NCBI RefSeq assembly: GCF_028583425.1
Contig: NC_072794.1
Span: 29,819,232 to 29,883,231, forward strand
DNA from: Eublepharis macularius
Taxonomy: Eukaryota > Chordata > Lepidosauria > Squamata > Eublepharidae
Reading direction: 5' to 3'
DNA: 64,000 nt
The notes below the pieces were generated by a model, which made no database searches, was not told the DNA's origin, and was given only the letters and a program-made list of their open reading frames with translations. Of this stretch, positions 12,191 to 23,779 are shown in pieces (positions within the stretch are counted from its first letter, which is position 1; each line of letters starts with the position of its first letter). Made by a program: the position numbers and the translations under genes.

Positions 12191-12660
12191 GTGCCTGGGC
12201 TAGGATCCTGCGAAGCAGCACTTCTCTCAGAGCCCTGTTCTGGTGCTAGGCTGGGATTGTGTGCTGCCAATCTGGCACTTCACCTCCTTAGTTGTATCTC
12301 AGCCAGGGTCCTCCACAGATGCTGCTCTTGTAGAGTGGGAGCAGGTACTGAGGGGCTACAGGCTTGGGTACTGGCTGTCAGTGGCCTAGTGGTTATCTTT
12401 GAGACTGGTGGCAAAGTCTCCCTGGCAGATTCTGGCAGGGTGGCCTCTGAGGCTGCTGAAAAATGTCCAGCAGATGCTGCTGCAGCAGGCCCTCCCTGAT
12501 CCCAAAGGTCCTTGTTCCTTGGACTCGGCTCTTCATCTGAGCCTTCAGAGTCAGAGTCACTGTGCTGATCAGAGGAGGTCATGACAACAATCAAGGTGCA
12601 TCTTGGCATAAAGGTTCTTATTGCCTTATCATTCTGCCATAAACAACCCATTCCACTTAC
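12191..12660 (-). mobile_element. Repeat copy carrying an acidic ORF, - strand
   Basis: Read on the - strand, it encodes an acidic, Ser-rich stretch (DSDSEGSDEEPSP), then a Pro/Ala/Gln-rich part, then an Arg-rich SARLAA motif. The ORF at 55,709-56,074 on the + strand has the same order and the same SARLAA motif, so both are copies of one dispersed family. I do not recognise the protein. The layout would fit the first ORF of a retroelement. This copy looks broken. Confidence 0.45.
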
Positions 12661-12886
12661 AACATCTTCTTAGCTAATGAGGTTTTGTCATCACGTGACA
12701 TGACTCATCACTGGACAATTGGTATCTACTCCAGTGTTCCGCGTTTTGGGTTATATACCCTAGACAACTTCCAACACACCTGCTTGCTGCCCCAAGACTT
12801 CCCTTTGTATACCTTATTTGGAGATGCTCCCACAACATAGGGAGCTTGCTGACTTGAGCTTAGAGGAGAGCTTCCTGTCTGATTGA

Positions 12887-13147
12887 GGTTTGGTGTAGTG
12901 GTTAAGAGCGTGGGACTCGAACCTGGAGAACCGGGTTTGATTCCCCACTCCTCGACTTGAAGCCGGCTGGGTGACCTTGGGTCAGTCACAGCTTCTAGCT
13001 CTCTCAGCCCCACCCACCTCACAGGGTGTTTTGTTGTGGGGATAATAATGACATACTTTGTAAACCACTCTGAGTGGGTGTCAAGTCATCCTGAAGGGCG
13101 GTATATAAATCGAATATTATTATATATATATATATTATTATTATTAT
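12887..13147 (+). repeat. tRNA-derived SINE, full-length-like
   Basis: It starts with a tRNA-like head with an A box around GTGTAGTGGTTAAGAGCG and a B box GGTTTGATTCC. A conserved body follows (GTGACCTTGGGTCAGTCACA, CTCACAGGGTGTTTTGTTGT). It ends in GGGCGGTATATAAAT, then an ATT/TA-rich tail at 13115-13147. Head, body and tail order give the + strand. It resembles the widespread squamate tRNA SINE. Confidence 0.88.
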
Positions 13148-14141
13148 AGCTCCTCCCATCAATTTGGAAGCTGCCCTCTAACTTCACCAGGATTCTCCAC
13201 CCCTTTCCAAGCCCAGGAAAACCAAATCTCTCTTCACCCCCTAGTCTTATAACTGGAGCCAAAATCCTTCACCAAATAGTATTTGGTATCTGGACCTTGC
13301 AGCAGTCTTCCCTGCCAGGCACCCTGGGTTTCAGCTCCCCTGCTGTACTCAGTCTTACTGTGCTCTCATGGGCAAGAAGTGAGGTTGTGCAGGGTTTTGC
13401 TGTAGATGGGGAGTCCCTTCCAAGGAGGCACACACCCTCCTACCCTCCTGCTCCCTTCAGCTCCAGAGCAGAAAAAGGCCTGGGCTGTCCACCACTACTC
13501 TGGTTTAAGGGTCTTTCTGGGAAGAGCCCAACGCACCCTCCCTGCTCCCCAGGTAGCTCACTTAATTTGGGACATGCCCTCCTGTAAGGCCCAGTATGAG
13601 GTGGCCCCAGGCAGAGTGAACGGAAATTACTAATTTATTAACCAAATACCGTAACAGCTGATGAAATAGGAGAACAGAAAAGTGGAGATGAAGAAATACA
13701 AAATATGTTATAAATACCACAAGGCAAAACTCCTACAGAAAGAGGATGACTGGAAAACAACAAAGTTTCCTAATGTGACTGTCTTACTGGACTTCTAAGT
13801 ATTTCAATTCCTGTTCCCCTTTAGGTCAATCTCACCACACTGTCCCTTGCCTCGGGTGAAGGATTATCACCTGCTGACAGCAGGCTCTCTGATGTCCGTC
13901 TCCTGGAAGAGAACCACCACCACCCCTCACTGAGCAAGTTTTTATATGGTCTCAGTCAAACCTCTGCCTCCTCAACAGTGATTGGCCCGTTTTCCCTCCA
14001 TTTTACCCAGTCTTGGAAAATACCTCAGAATTGTATGCCTACAGGAAAGCCCAAAGCCCGAGTGTGATGGAAAAGCTGCCTTGAGGCCTATAAGCCACTC
14101 CACTCCTCAGCCTCCACTCCTCAGCCTCAAAGCAACCTAGG
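13148..14141. other. No feature recognised
   Basis: Moderately GC-rich intergenic DNA. No gene, splice pattern or clear repeat could be supported. Confidence 0.45.
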
Positions 14142-14149
14142 ATCATGAT
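14142..14149. repeat. 8-bp target-site duplication, left
   Basis: ATCATGAT directly precedes the hAT element and recurs exactly at 15751-15758 after its right end. Confidence 0.9.
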
Positions 14150-15750
14150 TAGAGGTGGGCACAATCCAAAAAGAATTAACGATCAAGCTGATCGTGGATG
14201 CGCGCCGGCGACGACCCCAAATCACCAATCCACACCGATCATCTCCCGGTTCCATCAGGGATCAAGACGGCCAAAGCGAGGCGCTCTGCTATTCCCAGCT
14301 ATGTGGGAAGGTGGGTGGTGGCAGCCGTGGGGCGCGTGCAAACACTCCCGCTCAGCTCCTCTGAGCCCTCTATTTACCAAGTATTACCCTTCTAGTCATG
14401 AAAAAGCCACATCATTTGAACCACCTGTCTAATTAGAGTTCCAACCAACTGAGAGTTTAAAGGCGGCTGTATTTTCTTTTGCACATTAACTTCTCCCCCT
14501 TCTCGTTCTCAACTGCTTGCAAAAGGGATGCAGTCGCTGGGCTGAGAAGCCAGGAGGAGAGAGAGATCTCTTTTCAGTGTTAACTCTTTCAATGCACTGA
14601 ATGAACTCAGAGAGGAGCGCAAAACAGCTTCAGCTGATAGCCGCTCTCAAAGCCAGGGGTTTTTGTTTTCTCTCTCTCTTAACCCCTTCCTCTCCCAATC
14701 ACTTTGCTTATATTTTTCTCAGGAAGCCACCTTTTCACTCACAACTGTTTGCTTTTCCTTTCTAGGGGAAATATTATCAAGTTTCTTGCCTTAAATTTCT
14801 TTTGCTAAAAAGTTAACCTCAAGCTGCAGTATGAAACCTCTGTGTGCTTTCCAGACTGCATGCTGCCCATTTCTCTCCCTAGCTCAAGCAACAAATACTG
14901 AGACACAAAGTTTTTTTAACCCCTGATTTTCCCTATTCCAAATCACAAAACAAGTCTCTCTCCTCCTTAATTACAGAAACACCTTCTTTTACTCTTTAGA
15001 CCTGGTCTCTCCCCAGACTGTTTCTCCTTTTTACACATATATTAATAAGCAAAACAAAAATTCTGTGCCAAGACAAAGGGGAGGGGGGTGTTATGGATGT
15101 GGATTCAAAGCCAAAAACCAAACCAAAACAAAGAAATCCCTTCACCAAGCGCACAATTAGTACAAATCTGGGACAGAAGGCGGCTCGACTCTCACCGTGC
15201 CACCTCCCCCTTTTCTGTTCTCTCCTATATGCACACTCACACAAACATCAGGATCTCCATAGTTTGTTTTGACAAACAAGACAGATAAGGATAGGGGGGG
15301 CAGGAGGACTGTGTTTCGCCATCAGAGCTGCCTCTCAGGGTTTGCAGGGATGAGATTGGAGTGCCCATGGCTACAGAACACCCCTTTCCCCCTCCCTCCC
15401 CTGGGTCTCTTCTCCCAACTGGTGAGTGCGTTGCTGCTCCGTGGTTGGAAGGAAGCCCTGCTGATCAAGGAAAGCTGGGCTTCCATTCAGGTTTCCAGAG
15501 CGACAGAAGGAGGGCAAACACAGCTCAGGTATTCCCCTGGCTCCGTTTCCCCGGGAATAGATTACTGGCGCCTGAGTGTCTGGATCCCCGATCAGATCCT
15601 GATGGTCCCAATCAAGCACCGATCAGGCCCCCCCCCCCACCGAACGCTGGATCGGTCGCCGTGAACGGAACCGATCCGCCGGGTCCCGATCGCGCAAACG
15701 CCATTATCGTGGGTATTTTTCTATCATAATGCCGATCGTGCCCATCTCTA
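14150..15750. mobile_element. Non-autonomous hAT element with perfect 8-bp TSD
   Basis: The element starts TAGAGGTGGGCAC and ends GTGCCCATCTCTA, an inverted pair with one mismatch over 13 bases. It is flanked by exact 8-bp copies of ATCATGAT, which is diagnostic of the hAT superfamily. Subterminal regions carry several GATCGG/CCGATC-type motifs, likely transposase binding sites, at both ends (14178-14245 and 15585-15740). No transposase ORF is present in 1.6 kb, so it must have been moved in trans. The clean ends suggest a fairly young insertion. Confidence 0.9.
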
Positions 15751-15758
15751 ATCATGAT

Positions 15759-16264
15759 ACATGCCTTTTTCTCTCCATACTCCATGGCTCTCCAGCAGAG
15801 TTCATTTGGTTACATTTCTGCCTCAGACCCTGGCATATATCCTTCTGGTTGGCTCCAAACCCTCATTTTTTAATTCTAAAGTCCCTTCTGGGTTATTGGC
15901 TGCCTAGATGCTCGAGAACCTCATCAAATACATCTTATTCAGGATCTTAGCAAGATAAATAACCCACACTTCTGCTTTCCATTCTCTTCTCCCTATTTCT
16001 CCATATCCTCTCATGAGTAAAACACATTGTACAAGTGGGGGCTGGGGGGGGATTTGAAATAGCTGCCTTTCATTGTATTCAGTGTGTTTGCAAGAAAATT
16101 CTGCTCAATAAACTATCAGTTTCAAGATCTCAGTGTTCTATCCAAACTCACATAGGAGTTTTACTCATTGTCAATTGATGCCTTAATAATATACGTGTGT
16201 TATGCCCTATATTCAGGATGGGAAACTTAAGTCTGCAGCTCCTTTGCAACTGAAGAACATGTTT
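15759..16264. other. No feature recognised
   Basis: AT-rich intergenic DNA between the hAT element and the L2 LINE. A G-run is seen near 16046. No gene signal. Confidence 0.45.
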
Positions 16265-19045
16265 TCAGTTTAATGGCTGGAGACACCTAGACTCATTGTT
16301 CTGGGAGACTTCAACATCCATGCTGAGTGTTCCAAGTCAGGCTCGGCTCAGGAATTTATAGCTTCCCTGGCAACCCTGGGCCTCTCACAAATTGTGACAG
16401 GCCCTACTCATGAAAGAGGCCACACCTTAGACTTAATATTCTGCACTGAGCCTTTAAGGCAAACCCTTGTTTCAACATTGGAGGTTCGGCCTGAACCATG
16501 GTCAGACCATCATCTGCTGAAGGCAAAAAATATAGCCCCAACTCTCCACAAAATTGGGGGTCCTGTTAAAATGATTCGCCCACTAAGGCTCATGGACCCT
16601 TCTAGATTCCAAAATGCCTTGGGGAATTTTAAAATCCCAGACACACGCCCTGTGGTAGCTGTTGTAGGAATGTGGAACGCAAAGCTCCTTGAAGCTATTG
16701 ACACCATCGCTCCTTATCGGCCGCGCTGGCCCTTAGGATGGACACCATCCCCATGGTTTACCATGGAGCTGGCTGACTTAAAGAGGGTTGGAAGACGTTT
16801 AGAAAGGTGCTGGAGAAAAGCTCATGCAGAAGCAGATAGAATATGCTACAGAACCCACTGGAGGACCTATGAAGCAGAAATGAAAGCAGCAAAGAAACAC
16901 TATTTTTCGGCAACTATTGCGTCAGCTAGTTCTCAACCATCCCAATTGTTTTTTTTTTTCATCCCAATTGTTTAAGATATCCAGACGCCTCCTAACCCCT
17001 AAATCTGAACCTTTACAGTCCCGAGAACAGAAAATTAACTGAGAGGCCTTTGCTAATTTTTTTGCTGATAAACTAGCATGAATATGCTCTGATTTAGATG
17101 CTAGCTGTAATGCAAGCGAGATAGAAGAAATGACAAATACACCATCCAGCTTAGCTTTGGACTGCTTTGAACCAATCACTATGACAGATCTTAACAAGAT
17201 CTTGATGTCTATGAAAACCACTTATTGTGCACTCGACCCCTGCCCATCCTGGCTGTTAACCTCAAGTAAGGACCACATAAGTGAGACACTGAAGTCTAGC
17301 GTAAATCAATCACTAACTCAGGGCAGCTTTCCCCGACAGCTCAAACAGGTGGTTATTCATCCAATACTTAAAAAACCATCCCTAGACAAACATGATGTGG
17401 CCAATTATCGCCCAGTCTCTAATCTGCCCTTTCTGGGCAAAGTGATTGAGAGAGCAGTAGCTGACCAACTCCAGACATTCTTGGTTAACTCTAGCGCTCT
17501 ACACCCTTTCCAATCAGGCTTCAGACCAGGGCACAGGACAGAGACAGCACTAGTAGCATTAGTGGATGATCTCCATCTGAATATAAACAAAGGCCATGCC
17601 TCCTTACTGCTTCTATTGTATCTGTCTGCAGCCTTTGATACAGTAGACCATGCCATCCTGTTGAGGCATTTAGAAGCAGGTGGGCATCAAAGGATTTAAA
17701 TTGTTTCTCTTGGAGCGGACTCAAAGGGTTGCCATTGGATACCAGCTATCTCCAGAATGGGAACTATCTTGTGGGGTTCCGCAGGGCGCAATCTTATCTC
17801 CCATGTTATTCAACCTCTACATAAAGCCTTTAGGAGAACTCGTTCGCAGCTATGGAGTTGGATGTCATCAATATGCAGACGACACCCAACTCTATATCTC
17901 ACTATCCAGGTCCCCACAGGATGCAGTAGAAATCTTAGATCGCTGCCTGACAGCCGTGGTGAAATGGTTGAAAAACAACTAACTGAAATTGAACCCAGAC
18001 AAGACTGAAGTGATGCTTGCTGGGAAGGCAGAGATCTTGAAGGACATTGTACTCCCCACTTTCGATGGAGTACCTCTGACCCTTGCAGACTCAGTTAAGA
18101 GCCCAGGAGTTATACTGGATCCAGTGCTACTACTAGAAAAATAAGTTAAGGTAGCAGCAAAAAATACTTTCTACAACCTCACTCTAGCCTGGAAGATGGC
18201 TTCTTATCTCTACACAGCTGACCTGGCCACCTGGATCCATGCTATGGTAACATCAAGGCTTGACTATTGTAATGCTCTATACATTGGCCTCCCATCTAAG
18301 TTAACTAGGAGGCTCCAATTAGTGCAAAATGCTGCAACTCAATTGCTATCAGGAGCGTGCAGGAGCATGAACATCACTCCCATCCTACAGTCGCTCCACT
18401 GGCTACCCATCGTTTACCGTGCTCAGTTCAAGGTATTAGTTATTACATACAAAGTTCTTCATGGCTTGGTCCAGCATACCTACAGGACCGCCTCCCTCCC
18501 TATGTTCCTCCATGGCAGCTTCGCTCATCTGAACAGGGTCTCCTGCAGGTGCCAGGCTGCGCGCAGGTGAAGTCAGCAGCAGCCCATACAAGGGCTTTCT
18601 CTGTGATGGCCCCTATCCTGTGGAATGACCTGCCTGTGGAAGTCAGAAGAGCTGCCACTCTCCTGGCTTTTCGTAAACAATGCAAAACTGAACTATTCAA
18701 AAAGGCTTTTTACTCAAATGGGAAGGCTGTACTGTAGGGAAGATGCTTCGCTAATAAGTTAGGGATCATAGACTACATCACTATGTTTGTCTTCTATATT
18801 ATCTGCTGCCTTAAATACGTACTCCTATGTATAACCAGTGCTCCATGTTGTCTAATGTTAGTCCTAGAATTGATTATGTTTTGCTCCAGTATTTTTTCTA
18901 CTCTGTCTTGGATCCTTGCTAATGCTATGTCTTTTAAACTTGTATCTGTTTACCTTATGGTATTGTATTGAAATGTAGTTGATACTGATTGCATTAAGCT
19001 CATACTGTGTAATCCGCCTTGAGTCTCAGTGAGAAAGGCGGACTA

Positions 19046-19092
<47 letters not shown>
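16265..19092 (+). mobile_element. 5'-truncated L2-clade LINE
   Basis: The fragment begins inside the apurinic-type endonuclease domain (GDFNIH, then GPTHERGHTLDLIF and SDHHLL). Reverse transcriptase follows: NYRPVSNLPFLGKVIERAV, GFRPGHRTETAL, LSAAFDTVDHAILL, GVPQGAILSP and the catalytic YADDTQLY near 17874. The RPGHxTETAL and LSAAFDTVDH forms point to L2 rather than CR1. The C-terminal region (LHWLPI, ITYKVLHGL) is at 18355-18480. The 3' end reads AATCCGCCTTGAGTCTCAGTG, followed by an (ATAA)n tail at 19049-19092. The frame is broken by a 22-bp insertion at about 16952, by a frameshift near 17690 and by a stop at 17980-17982, so it is inactive. Confidence 0.9.
16938..16973 (-). mobile_element. 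Poly(A)-only retroposition scar
   Basis: CATCCCAATTGTTT occurs at 16938-16951 and again at 16960-16973, separated by a T-run. On the - strand this reads as a bare A-tail flanked by a 14-bp target duplication, at a TCTT/AAAC site that fits an L1-type endonuclease. It lies inside the L2 copy and so is younger. A slippage-type tandem duplication is the alternative. Confidence 0.55.
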
Positions 19093-19198
19093 ATCTAATA
19101 TTGTCCACCAAGGATGAAACTACACATTCCTTTTAGCTGCATGACTCTTGTCCTGAAGTTTTTTCTTTAAGTAAAAGCATCTGCAAGAGACTGGAGCA

Positions 19199-19290
19199 GG
19201 ATTTCCCAAGCCTGTTGGGCCTGTGGACACTTTACTTTTGAGATCAGGAAGTGGGCACTACCACAAAATGGCTACCACTGAGTCAAGGGG
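19199..19290 (+). mobile_element. hAT fragment, family of the 25.6-kb element
   Basis: CAGGATTTCCCAAGCC, then GGGCCTGTGGACACTTT and AAAATGGCTACCACTG parallel the left end of the element at 25593 (CATCTCCAACC, GCCTGTGGGCACCTTT, AAAATGGCTGCCAC). Only the left part is recognisable. Confidence 0.5.
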
Positions 19291-20533
19291 GATGGGGCCA
19301 ATCACAAAAACATTGGGAAATTTCAAGCCTAGAACCCTCCTACAATTAAGGCAGCTGTTTCTGAATGAATACTTCTTGCACATGCCAAGGTAATGCCTTC
19401 TGGGTTCTTCTGAAGCACTTTCTGCTCCTATGAGGTGGAGGAAATCCAAGATTATCTCTTTGTTTTGAGGGAAAAGTAAGTGGGCTCCAGGAAACACACC
19501 AGCAGGTGTCATGCTGGGAATATTTAGGTTAGAGTACTGAGGTAGCAGACTGGTGGTAGTGGAGAAAACAGTCACTTATCCCTTTCCCCTCAGGCTATTT
19601 TTTTCATATAAAGTTGCTCTGCCCAAAACAGCTCCACCCCAAATGAATGTGGAAGAGCAGTTTTAGTATTGGGAAGGGGGTTTAAGAGGACAAACAGCTT
19701 TCAACGGAAGGATTAAGTAATACCTTCCTACCCACTGGTCCTCCAAGATTCCAGTCTCCTGTAGGTATTTAAACTTTTATTAAATTTTATAAAAAAGGAA
19801 AAGGAATCACATAACGATATGCAATGTGTATTTTGGAGCTGAGACAGGCCCTTGAAAGTGTTTCTGATGCAAGCTCTACGGCCCAGTCTTTTCCTTCCTT
19901 GGCAGACACATGGCCGAAGGAACTGAGAGGCTAAGTCACAATGTTTGCACCGAAACCAACACAAATATCTGAATCATTTTAAAGACTCCAAGCAGGAAAG
20001 CTGCTTAGATTGGCTTTTGATTGCTGTTAATGCCAAAGGGTGACAAGTTATGAGATGATCTGGCCTTTTATTACTCAGCCCAAGGAAGAAGAAATACACA
20101 GAAAAAGATTGTAGGACACAGCCCCGTTTCCTTCATCCTGTAAAACTCCAGAAGAGCAACTGCCAATACTATAACCAGGTTCCAAACCCCCCTTGCCCAC
20201 ACAAGCCTTTTTGCTTCGTTTTGTTTTTACTTCTTACTTTTTCAATGTTTACCAGTGCAGACTCCCTCCTTCCCCCACATCTACAGAACAAGAAAGGGCG
20301 TCTTTCAGAAAGACAGATTTCCAGGGCTGCATTTTGGTACACAGGCACTGTATCTGAACATGGAAGCTGTTAAAAAACAATGTGGACATAAGTTACTTCA
20401 TGTGCTAGTTCCTCAGTCATAGGACCACACTATTACACCATGCTGAAGGCTGTTCCCACCAGTCCTAGTGTTCAAAGTCTGTTCCAAAGGAGCACAGGCT
20501 GTACCCCATGACACAGAGTGACATGGAAAAGCA
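19291..20533. other. No feature recognised
   Basis: Intergenic DNA without a supported gene or clear repeat. T-rich tracts occur at about 20217-20240. Confidence 0.45.
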
Positions 20534-20836
20534 ATGCTATTTTATTTACTTAGTAGATTGTTTGTTCCACTCTTCCTCCAAGGAGCTCAGGGCAGAATAC
20601 TTGGTTCTCCCCTCCTCCATTTTACCCTTACAACTACTCTGTGAGGTAGGTTAGGCTGGCAGGGAAGTGATGGACCCATAGTTAGCCAGTGGACTTCATT
20701 ACAGAGTGAGGATTTGAACAGGGGGCTCAAAGAGCCAGCATACTAATAACAACAACATTTGATTTATATATCATCCTTCAGAATAACTTAATTCCACACT
20801 CAGAGCAGTTTACTAAGTGTGCTAGTGGAATAAGCA
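20534..20836 (-). repeat. Two adjacent reversed SINE pieces
   Basis: 20534-20740 reads, reversed, as a SINE body (CTCACAGAG-type, GGTTAGGCTGGCAG, GGATTTGAAC as reversed B-box region). 20745-20836 is the tail part of the ATT-tailed tRNA SINE (AACAACATTTGATTTATATA, CTCAGAGCAGTTTA). Both are in - orientation and degraded. Confidence 0.6.
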
Positions 20837-23365
20837 CAAAAAGTACTTTTAGGTTCCCCCCCCCGCCCCTGCTGCCAATTGCCTCTCCAGAATTAAAAAA
20901 AAATTGGAGGGCATAGGAATGCCCAGTCCGCAAATACAGGGACATAGAAGGAGGGGGATTATGAACACACTGGATTCCAATGTTACTATATATGCACTGG
21001 ATTTTTTTTTTAAAGCGATGTCAGCTCTAGCCCCCACAAAAGGCGGCTTCAGACTCATCTCAACACATCTGGAATAAGAAAGAAGACATCTAAGTGGTTT
21101 GAGGTCATGCAGCGCAGAATGCCAGGATCCCAAGCTGATTTAGCACCAATCCACATGAATACTCAGAAGTACCAGCTTAAAGTGTGCCATGCAGAATGGG
21201 CCCTTTTCTTTATATTCTTGCTCAGCCTGATGCTTGAACAGCCTGTGCATACTCTTTATTCTCAAAGTTTATTGTTAAATTTTCTTATATTCTGAATGCT
21301 CTGTAAACTCACCGCAACTATTCCGTTTTGTTTTCCAAAGAGTGGTAAAGGGGAGGGACAGAGGGTAAGCTCACCCTCCCTAAGGCATGAGAGCGATCAC
21401 CCCTTGCTAGCTAGTACAAGCGAAGCAAGAGACATGGCAACTAGGCAGAGCCTTTAAAAGGCAATGTAGCTACAGAGTGCTACAAATCTGTCTGCCAGGA
21501 GAAACTTTCTTACATTTCATTGGTAGCAGCAGTTACTACACTGTGAGAAGTCTAGTACCACCAGGAGTAAGTGAAAGGGTGGTAGTGCCAACCATAGACT
21601 TGGGATGGCTGCAGGGATTTTCTGACCTTCTGGACCCGAGGGTACAGGGCTTGCGAGTCTGTTCCTTCACAAAGGGTTCATGAAAAAGGTCAGAAATGGA
21701 ACACAGTGGCCTCAAATTTCTCTCCAGCCTCTCATCCATTCAGAGACAAATAGAATTCATCTGAATTTGGGCATAGGCAAAGAGGTGGAGGGTTGTTTCT
21801 TAATTTAGTTTAATTTAGTTATAATTGAAGTCTTGTCATAGTTGTGATTGTTATCTCCTATAACCACTCCCATGGGGACAAAAGCAGAATATAAATTTTT
21901 TTTTAAAAAAACGAAAGATTCTAGCCCAGCATTTCAACCACTGCACCAACCTGGCTCAAAGTCTTTAGTAAATTAATACAGTAGTGAATAAGATGTGTCT
22001 CCTAACAAGAAGCATATGAGCTATAATAAACTTTACAGAGGAAACCACTTGCAAGGTGAACTCCTACAACTACTTCCTGGTGCTTCTTCAAAGGCTCCTC
22101 TTTCAGAGTTGTTATTTTTATACACTCGCATTGTCCTTAGGCCTAGTTTGAGTTTTTGCCATAATTCCCTTTTACAGACTCTCCATCCCTCAACTTCCTG
22201 TTTTCTCTTTTCCTCAGGCGTCTGCCTCATCCACTGATGCAGTTTCTGTTTGTCAAACACCCCTTCTTTCTAAACAACCTGACTCTGATCTCCTTGCCCT
22301 TTATCAATCCTCCTTCCTGGCACTTCTTTCAACTTGGTTTTTTGGCCCCACGCTTCTCTATCTGCCCCATTTTCTTCTGAAAACACATGACTTCTTCCTC
22401 TAGGTGTGGCTGTCTGTGAAATTTTTTTATCCATCCAAATTTACCTTTCATATCTCTTATCATATCTGTACCATATCTCTGCTCTCTAATGCTAGCACAT
22501 TCCATCTCTTGTGTGAGTGTTTATGCGCATTCTGTCATATCATGACAGTAACTCAGCCAATGGTTGGAATCCAGCTGGTACAAGGTGATCAGAAAGAAGA
22601 AATTTCAATGTGTACTTTAAAGTTCCATTTTTTTGTAAAAGGGAAAGAACCCTGTAATCTTTTACACCTGGTCACCTTAGGTAAACTCTACCAAATTATT
22701 AGTGAAGATCTGAACAGATTTACACCCTTCTAAACCCATTGAAGTCAATGGATTTAAGAAAGGTGTATCGCTATTTAGGATTGCACTATTAGTCACAGAT
22801 CTACTATTACACATTCACCAATAGAGGGGGGGAGAGAATAGATCACAATGCATATTGTATTTAAAATACACACTGAAAATGCAGTCCTAAACAGAATTAT
22901 ACCCTTACAAATATATGGAAGTCAAACAGGCTCATAATATGATTGCCAGCTCCGTCTTGGGAAATTCCTGGAGATTTGGGGGCAGTGCATGGGTGTAACT
23001 GCTCAGGATTACGCTATGTGGGGATTCACCTAGAGCCCCTTGCCAAACTGCTGATGCCTATTTGGGGAGTTCCCTCTCAAATGCACAGGATGCAGAGTCA
23101 GTGCATGCCTGGGGCAGCAGTGGGCTACTTCTAGCCCAGCTCGCAAGCTCCCAAGACAAAAGCAACCTGCCCCTTTCGCATGTGAGCACATTAGGCCTGG
23201 CATAAGCCTTCGGACTCCCTTTCTGCCTGGGCTTATGGAAAACGGGTGGCGTCAAACTCAGGTCATGGTGCATGAATGGTGGGCAGTCTGGTGGTGTCCT
23301 TGTGCCATGTTTGGTTTAAGGCTGCTCTTCCATAGGCACTTACTTGGGACGGGTAAACCCCACAA
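20837..23365. other. Intergenic DNA with LINE tail and MITE traces
   Basis: No gene is supported. A LINE-like 3' end (CCATGGGGACAAAAGCAGAATATAAAT) occurs at about 21860-21910. A degraded copy of the CAGTGCAATCC palindromic MITE lies at about 22690-22792, and another half copy starts near 22877. The rest shows nothing recognisable. Confidence 0.45.
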
Positions 23366-23455
23366 ACAGTGAAATCCTAAGCAGAGTTACTCCGGTCTAA
23401 GCTCATTGATTTCAATGGGCTTAGACTGGTGTAACTCTGTTTAGGATTTCACTGT
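23366..23455. mobile_element. 90-bp palindromic MITE
   Basis: Begins ACAGTGAAATCCTAAGCAG and ends in its near reverse complement TTTAGGATTTCACTGT. The two arms of about 43 bp meet at a short centre (TTGATTTCAATGGG). It is the same family as copies at 29960-30049 and 53068-53160. Confidence 0.85.
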
Positions 23456-23779
23456 AAATGCATCAAAATTTACTTCCCAAGAGGAAAAAGTGCAAAGGCA
23501 CCAGATTTCAAAACTAGGCCTTCCATGCTCTGCATGCTTACTTACGAAGCAAATCCCACTGACTTGAGTGGACACGAATGGGATCAAGAGACAGTAGGAG
23601 TAACCACGCATAAACTCAATCGGGCTTATTTCTGAGTAACTGTTTGGGGGTGTAAGGGACACAGGCGAAAATACGGCAAGCACATCCATGTGCTAAAGCC
23701 TTCCGCGATGCTTTACAAATGACATATTTGCACAGTGTTTACTCATCTGTCGTCTAAGTCGAAACTCCACAGTAAGAAA

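Noticed and set aside
12890-12960. True tRNA gene
   Set aside because: The A and B boxes belong to a SINE head; the body and tail continue directly and no cloverleaf 3' half or T-run follows.
17130-17982. Active LINE reverse transcriptase
   Set aside because: Catalytic YADD is present, but the copy is 5'-truncated and its frame is interrupted several times.
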